Assembly (NCBI GenBank): GCA_002470695.1
Contig: DKNM01000035.1
Coordinates: 1 to 7,788 of the forward strand
From: Candidatus Neomicrothrix sp. UBA7388
GTDB lineage: Bacteria; Actinomycetota; Acidimicrobiia; Acidimicrobiales; Poriferisodalaceae
Reading direction: 5' to 3'
Length of the DNA: 7,788 bases
Part shown: piece by piece, positions 5,282-7,788 of the stretch
How positions within the stretch are numbered: position 1 is the first letter of the stretch
How the letters are laid out: each line of letters opens with the position of its first letter
Notes under the pieces: generated by a model
Told to the model about the DNA's origin: nothing
Seen by the model: only the letters and a program-made list of their open reading frames with translations
Databases searched by the model: none
Made by a program: the position numbers and the translations under genes

Positions 5282-6016
5282 ATGTACCTGATCCCGTTGG
5301 CATTAATAATCGGAGCCGCCGTAGGTCTGTTCGTGCGCGGCTCTACTGACTACTTATTAGCTACACGGCTAGTGTTCTGGCCAATTCCAGTGGTTGGCGT
5401 CGCCCTTCAAGCACTCGTAGGTTCAGGTTTGGGAGTTCCGTTTCCTACTTTGCTAACCGTCATATCAATGGCGTTAATTGCAACGACTTGTGCCCTAAAC
5501 CTCCACCTCACCGGTGCCTCAATTGTGCTAATCGGCACAGTATTGAATCTTATTCCGCTTGTTCTGAATGGCTACGTGCCCGTTACAGTCGACGCCGTTG
5601 TCGGAGCCGGGATAGCAGACGCCGGGTCAATCGATCTAGTAAGGCTCAGCGCTATCCGAGAATTCGAGGGTGGCGATGAAATATTCGGTTTTCTCGGCGC
5701 GATAATCCCCCTAAGTCGGGTGAATGAAGTCTTTTCCTTCGGCGATCTAATTATCGCCTGTGGTCTCGCCAATCTAGGCTTCCGTGCCTTCTTTCCATTA
5801 AGGGAAACAGCTAGTTATTATGACGAAGCTTTGGACTACGAGCAATTCCGTGATGGCGATCAAGTCGATCCGTTTGAGGGTTACGATCCGACCGCTGCGA
5901 AATGGTCCGCCAATACCGAATCATTCGACTCCCAACTAAACGTAGATAAAACTCAGGAAAGTTTTTTGGACATCGAAGATCACGACCCAACTCATAGGCC
6001 GACTAAAGAGACATGA
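5282..6016 (+). CDS. DUF5317-type polytopic membrane protein with acidic C-terminal tail
   Basis: The function is not known. The 244-residue protein has an N-terminal membrane half with hydrophobic segments at about 3-19, 30-46, 54-75 and 79-96, and a fifth at about 151-171. The loop NGYVPV (96-101) and the later FLGAIIPL (137-144) and FSFGDLII (151-158) match the pattern I recall for DUF5317, in which NGxxMPV is followed by LGDxIPLP and FSxGD. The C-terminal region (about 172-244) is hydrophilic, rich in aspartate and glutamate, and probably disordered. A TTG directly in front (5279) would add one residue; ATG is preferred because of its fixed distance from TAACAT. The gene diverges from the biotinyl carrier gene and overlaps the next gene by ATGA, so the two are co-expressed. 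The family call is from memory of its motifs; the frame itself is certain. Confidence 0.85.
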   Translation: MYLIPLALIIGAAVGLFVRGSTDYLLATRLVFWPIPVVGVALQALVGSGLGVPFPTLLTVISMALIATTCALNLHLTGASIVLIGTVLNLIPLVLNGYVPVTVDAVVGAGIADAGSIDLVRLSAIREFEGGDEIFGFLGAIIPLSRVNEVFSFGDLIIACGLANLGFRAFFPLRETASYYDEALDYEQFRDGDQVDPFEGYDPTAAKWSANTESFDSQLNVDKTQESFLDIEDHDPTHRPTKET

Positions 6017-6285
6017 CTCAACCCGAAATTGAAGACCCGATTCTCCAGTCAAGAGCCCGCATTCGGATGGCAACACGGGTAGGGAAAAGGCTCGGGTACG
6101 GCTGTTTCATGGGGGCAGTGATCATTTTTCTGATCAACTACTACCTGGAAGGCAGTGGGTTTTGGACTTCGTTCACCGTCACCTTATTAGTGATTGGATC
6201 ACTTATTTTGGCGCCTTCAATAATTTTCGCTTATGCCGCGAACGCTGCTGATAGAGAAGATCAAGGGCTCCCTCACGGACACTAG
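6013..6285 (+). CDS. Small two-helix membrane protein of unknown function
   Basis: This 90-residue protein is of unknown function. A polar, charged N-terminus (1-26, ending RVGKRLGYG) leads into a first hydrophobic helix (about 28-45), a short loop (EGSGFW), and a second helix (about 53-75). The C-terminus is AANAADREDQGLPHGH, short, charged and ending in histidines. The pattern of two helices with a proline in the second (LILAPSII) and a following AADRED stretch recalls small actinobacterial membrane proteins often found next to TetR genes, but I cannot name a family. The ATG at 6013 overlaps the stop of the preceding gene as ATGA, indicating translational coupling and a shared message, so a joint role with the DUF5317-type protein in the membrane is plausible. 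Confidence 0.82.
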   Translation: MTQPEIEDPILQSRARIRMATRVGKRLGYGCFMGAVIIFLINYYLEGSGFWTSFTVTLLVIGSLILAPSIIFAYAANAADREDQGLPHGH

Positions 6286-6302
6286 CTCCGACTCCCTCAT
6301 CC

Positions 6303-6316
6303 GAACTCAAAAGTTC
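6303..6316. promoter_or_regulatory. Inverted repeat in the leader of the TetR gene (possible operator)
   Basis: GAACT and AGTTC flank four bases. A wider pair, CCGACT (6288-6293) and AGTCGG (6330-6335), encloses it nearly concentrically. The region between the two-helix gene stop and the TetR ATG is only 80 bases, which is where an autoregulating TetR protein would bind. There is no T-run after it, so an intrinsic terminator is less likely. Confidence 0.3.
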
Positions 6317-6351
6317 AAATCATTTCCCAAGTCGGTAGCATCCTCTCTCGA

Positions 6352-6357
6352 TAGAAC
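6352..6357 (+). promoter_or_regulatory. Possible -10 box (TAGAAC) for the TetR gene
   Basis: TAGAAC ends 8 bases before the TetR ATG, the same distance as the TAACAT boxes before ccmA and the DUF5317-type gene, and this start also lacks a strong Shine-Dalgarno. The hexamer misses the final T of TANNNT, so this is weak. Confidence 0.25.
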
Positions 6358-6365
6358 CTGAGCCT

Positions 6366-6965
6366 ATGCCGACCCGCCTTCCCGCAGCCAAACGAAGAGA
6401 ACAGTTACTCGACGTCGCTATGACGGAGTTCGCTGCTAACGGGTATCACGGAACCTCCATGAACCATGTAGCAAAGGCCGCAGGAATCACAAAGCCCGTT
6501 CTTTATCAGCATTTCGCTTCCAAACGAGATCTATACGTGGAGCTTGTAGACGACGTCGCTGACAGATTGGCAAGCCAGGTACTCAAATCAATTCATCCGA
6601 CTGATAGCTACTTTCAAATAACAGTCAACGCTCTCAGCGCCTACTTCTCGTTTGTCGAACAAAACGAGCGAGAGTTTCAGCTTCTTTTCGGGCGCTCAGC
6701 ACCTCGTGATGAGGACACCGCGAACGGCTCCCGAATGGTTGAGACCCGAATGTCACAAACTATTGCTGACATTCTAAAAAAATGGCTTAGTGGTGAAGAG
6801 GTAGAGCTTTACGCTAGAGCCATCGTCACTATGTCCGAGGGCGTATGCCGCCACTGGCTAACTGAAACAGACCGCGCAGCACCGGAAGAATTAGCCGAGC
6901 AGCTAGCCGGACTGATACTTAGTGGCCTAGCGGGCCTGGTAGAAAGCTCCTCCGCAGACAATTAG
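6366..6965 (+). CDS. TetR/AcrR-family transcriptional regulator
   Basis: The 199-residue protein has a textbook TetR N-terminal DNA-binding domain at about 9-60. The first helix is REQLLDVAMTEFAANGY, the helix-turn-helix is TSMNHVAKAAGITKPVLYQHF (30-50), and ASKRDLYVELVDD follows. The remainder (about 61-199) is the all-helical ligand and dimer domain, which is not informative about the ligand. Members of this family are mostly repressors released by a small molecule. Here the neighbours are a class III CoA-transferase 44 bases downstream and two membrane-protein genes upstream, so an acyl-CoA or fatty-acid-like effector is possible but is only a guess from context. Autoregulation through the inverted repeats in its 80-base leader is plausible. 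The ATG has no good Shine-Dalgarno; the next in-frame ATG (6420) would cut into the DNA-binding domain. Confidence 0.95.
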   Translation: MPTRLPAAKRREQLLDVAMTEFAANGYHGTSMNHVAKAAGITKPVLYQHFASKRDLYVELVDDVADRLASQVLKSIHPTDSYFQITVNALSAYFSFVEQNEREFQLLFGRSAPRDEDTANGSRMVETRMSQTIADILKKWLSGEEVELYARAIVTMSEGVCRHWLTETDRAAPEELAEQLAGLILSGLAGLVESSSADN

Positions 6966-7009
6966 CCGCTAAGTAGGCACGTGGTGGTCTTGGCTGCAAT
7001 GATCAACGA

Positions 7010-7788
7010 ATGGCAGAGAGTTCGTTAAGCGGTATCCGGGTGATCGATCTGACAACGGTTTTGATGGGACCGATGGCTACGAGAATGCTGGGAGACCACG
7101 GGGCCGAAGTGATTCGCGTCGAGAGCACCGACGGAGATTCAACACGCAATGGGCTTCCTCAAAGGAACGAAGGCATGTCGGGCTTCAGCCTCAATCTACA
7201 GAGAAATAAAAAATCTCTAAGTATCGATCTTAAGAACGACCGCGGCTACGAGGTGATGTTAAGTCTTGTTCAAACGGCGGATGTGATCGTCACAAACATG
7301 AGATCGCACGCACTTGAACGACTAAAACTTGATGAAGCGTCCTTGAATTTAGTTAACCCCAAGATGATCTACTGTCGCGCAAACGGATTTGCGAGCAACG
7401 GACCCTATGGTGAGAAAGCTGCCTACGACGACGCTATTCAAGCCGCATCAGGATTGGCCGCTCTTTTCTCCAGCACGACCGGCCAACCCACTTACGTTCC
7501 CGCTGTGATAGCAGACAAGGTGACAGGGCTGCACATTGTACAAGCCGTAATGGCTGCCCTTATTCACCGATTCAAAACGGGCGTTGCACAAAACATCGAG
7601 GTGCCTATGTTTGAAACTATGGTCAGCTTCAATTTGGTTGAGCATCTTCGGGGAGCAGCCTTCGAGCCCTCAGAGGGACCGTTTGGCTACGAGCGCCTTC
7701 TCACGCCAGCTAGGAAGCCTTACCAAACAGCTGACGGCTATGTTGCGATTCTCCCGTATACCGACAAAAACTACGAGGATTTTTTCAC
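7010..7788 (+). CDS. Class III (CaiB/BaiF-type) CoA-transferase, N-terminal part
   Basis: The gene runs out of the right edge; 259 codons are visible of a family usually near 380-400. Family III CoA-transferases move CoA between a donor thioester and a carboxylic acid through an aspartyl anhydride. The N-terminus MAESSLSGIRVIDLT, then GPMATRMLGDHGAEVIRVES (20-39) and KKSLSIDLK (67-75), is the standard opening. NMRSHALERLKLD (96-108) and YCRANGFASNGPY (121-133) follow. The likely catalytic aspartate is D169 in ADKVTGLH, corresponding to the GDSNTGMH segment of formyl-CoA transferase. The substrate cannot be told; racemase-type members (alpha-methylacyl-CoA racemase) share this fold. An in-frame TAG at 6974 and no other start between make ATG 7010 the only choice. 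No clear Shine-Dalgarno precedes it, and it may be co-transcribed with the TetR gene. Confidence 0.95.
   Translation, partial: MAESSLSGIRVIDLTTVLMGPMATRMLGDHGAEVIRVESTDGDSTRNGLPQRNEGMSGFSLNLQRNKKSLSIDLKNDRGYEVMLSLVQTADVIVTNMRSHALERLKLDEASLNLVNPKMIYCRANGFASNGPYGEKAAYDDAIQAASGLAALFSSTTGQPTYVPAVIADKVTGLHIVQAVMAALIHRFKTGVAQNIEVPMFETMVSFNLVEHLRGAAFEPSEGPFGYERLLTPARKPYQTADGYVAILPYTDKNYEDFF

Noticed and set aside
6286..6365. An intrinsic terminator after the two-helix membrane gene
   Set aside because: The inverted repeat has only 5-base arms and no T-run follows it, so an operator or nothing is more likely.
6978..6983. CACGTG palindrome between the TetR gene and the CoA-transferase
   Set aside because: A single six-base palindrome is expected often by chance and has no further symmetry around it.
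7448..7645. A 65-codon minus-strand frame in the CoA-transferase region
   Set aside because: It is antisense to the D169 region of the CoA-transferase and looks like a chance frame.

Overview
The window looks like a piece of chromosome from a high-order actinobacterial lineage of moderate GC content. My best guess is a marine Acidimicrobiia-type organism. The hints are a stand-alone 71-residue biotinyl carrier protein of the mycobacterial TB7.3 type, a DUF5317-type membrane protein, a TetR regulator beside a class III CoA-transferase, and several start codons that appear to sit on leaderless transcripts. This assignment is inferred from gene content only. I see no RNA genes, insertion sequences, CRISPR arrays or phage genes, and no gene-free stretch longer than about 140 bases.

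Left part (1-4850, minus strand): a tightly packed System I cytochrome c maturation operon, transcribed right to left as ccmA, ccmB, ccmC, ccmD, ccmE, ccmF, then the start of a membrane-anchored protein that is probably the CcmG/TlpA-type thioredoxin. Neighbouring genes overlap by 11, 1, 8, 4 and 4 bases, and the last gap is 13 bases. CcmABCD would load heme onto CcmE on the outer face of the membrane. CcmF would ligate that heme to apocytochrome c, and the thioredoxin-like protein would keep the CXXCH cysteines reduced. The key residues of CcmA, CcmC, CcmE and CcmF are all present. A 54-residue ccmD gene sits between ccmC and ccmE, overlapping both.

Middle (4931-5281): a small biotinyl carrier gene lies on the minus strand, 80 bases upstream of ccmA. 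It is followed by a divergent promoter region facing the plus-strand genes.

Right part (5282-7788, plus strand): a DUF5317-type membrane protein, a 90-residue two-helix membrane protein overlapping it by ATGA, a TetR-family repressor, and the first 259 codons of a class III (CaiB/BaiF) CoA-transferase that runs out of the window. The biotinyl carrier and the CoA-transferase both point to acyl-CoA metabolism, but no direct link to the Ccm genes can be shown here.

The most useful non-obvious observations are: the hidden ccmD; a TAACAT box exactly 8 bases before the ATG of both ccmA and the DUF5317 gene, which suggests leaderless promoters; a 13-base near-repeat upstream of both the carrier gene and ccmA; and inverted repeats in the two regions most likely to hold operators.
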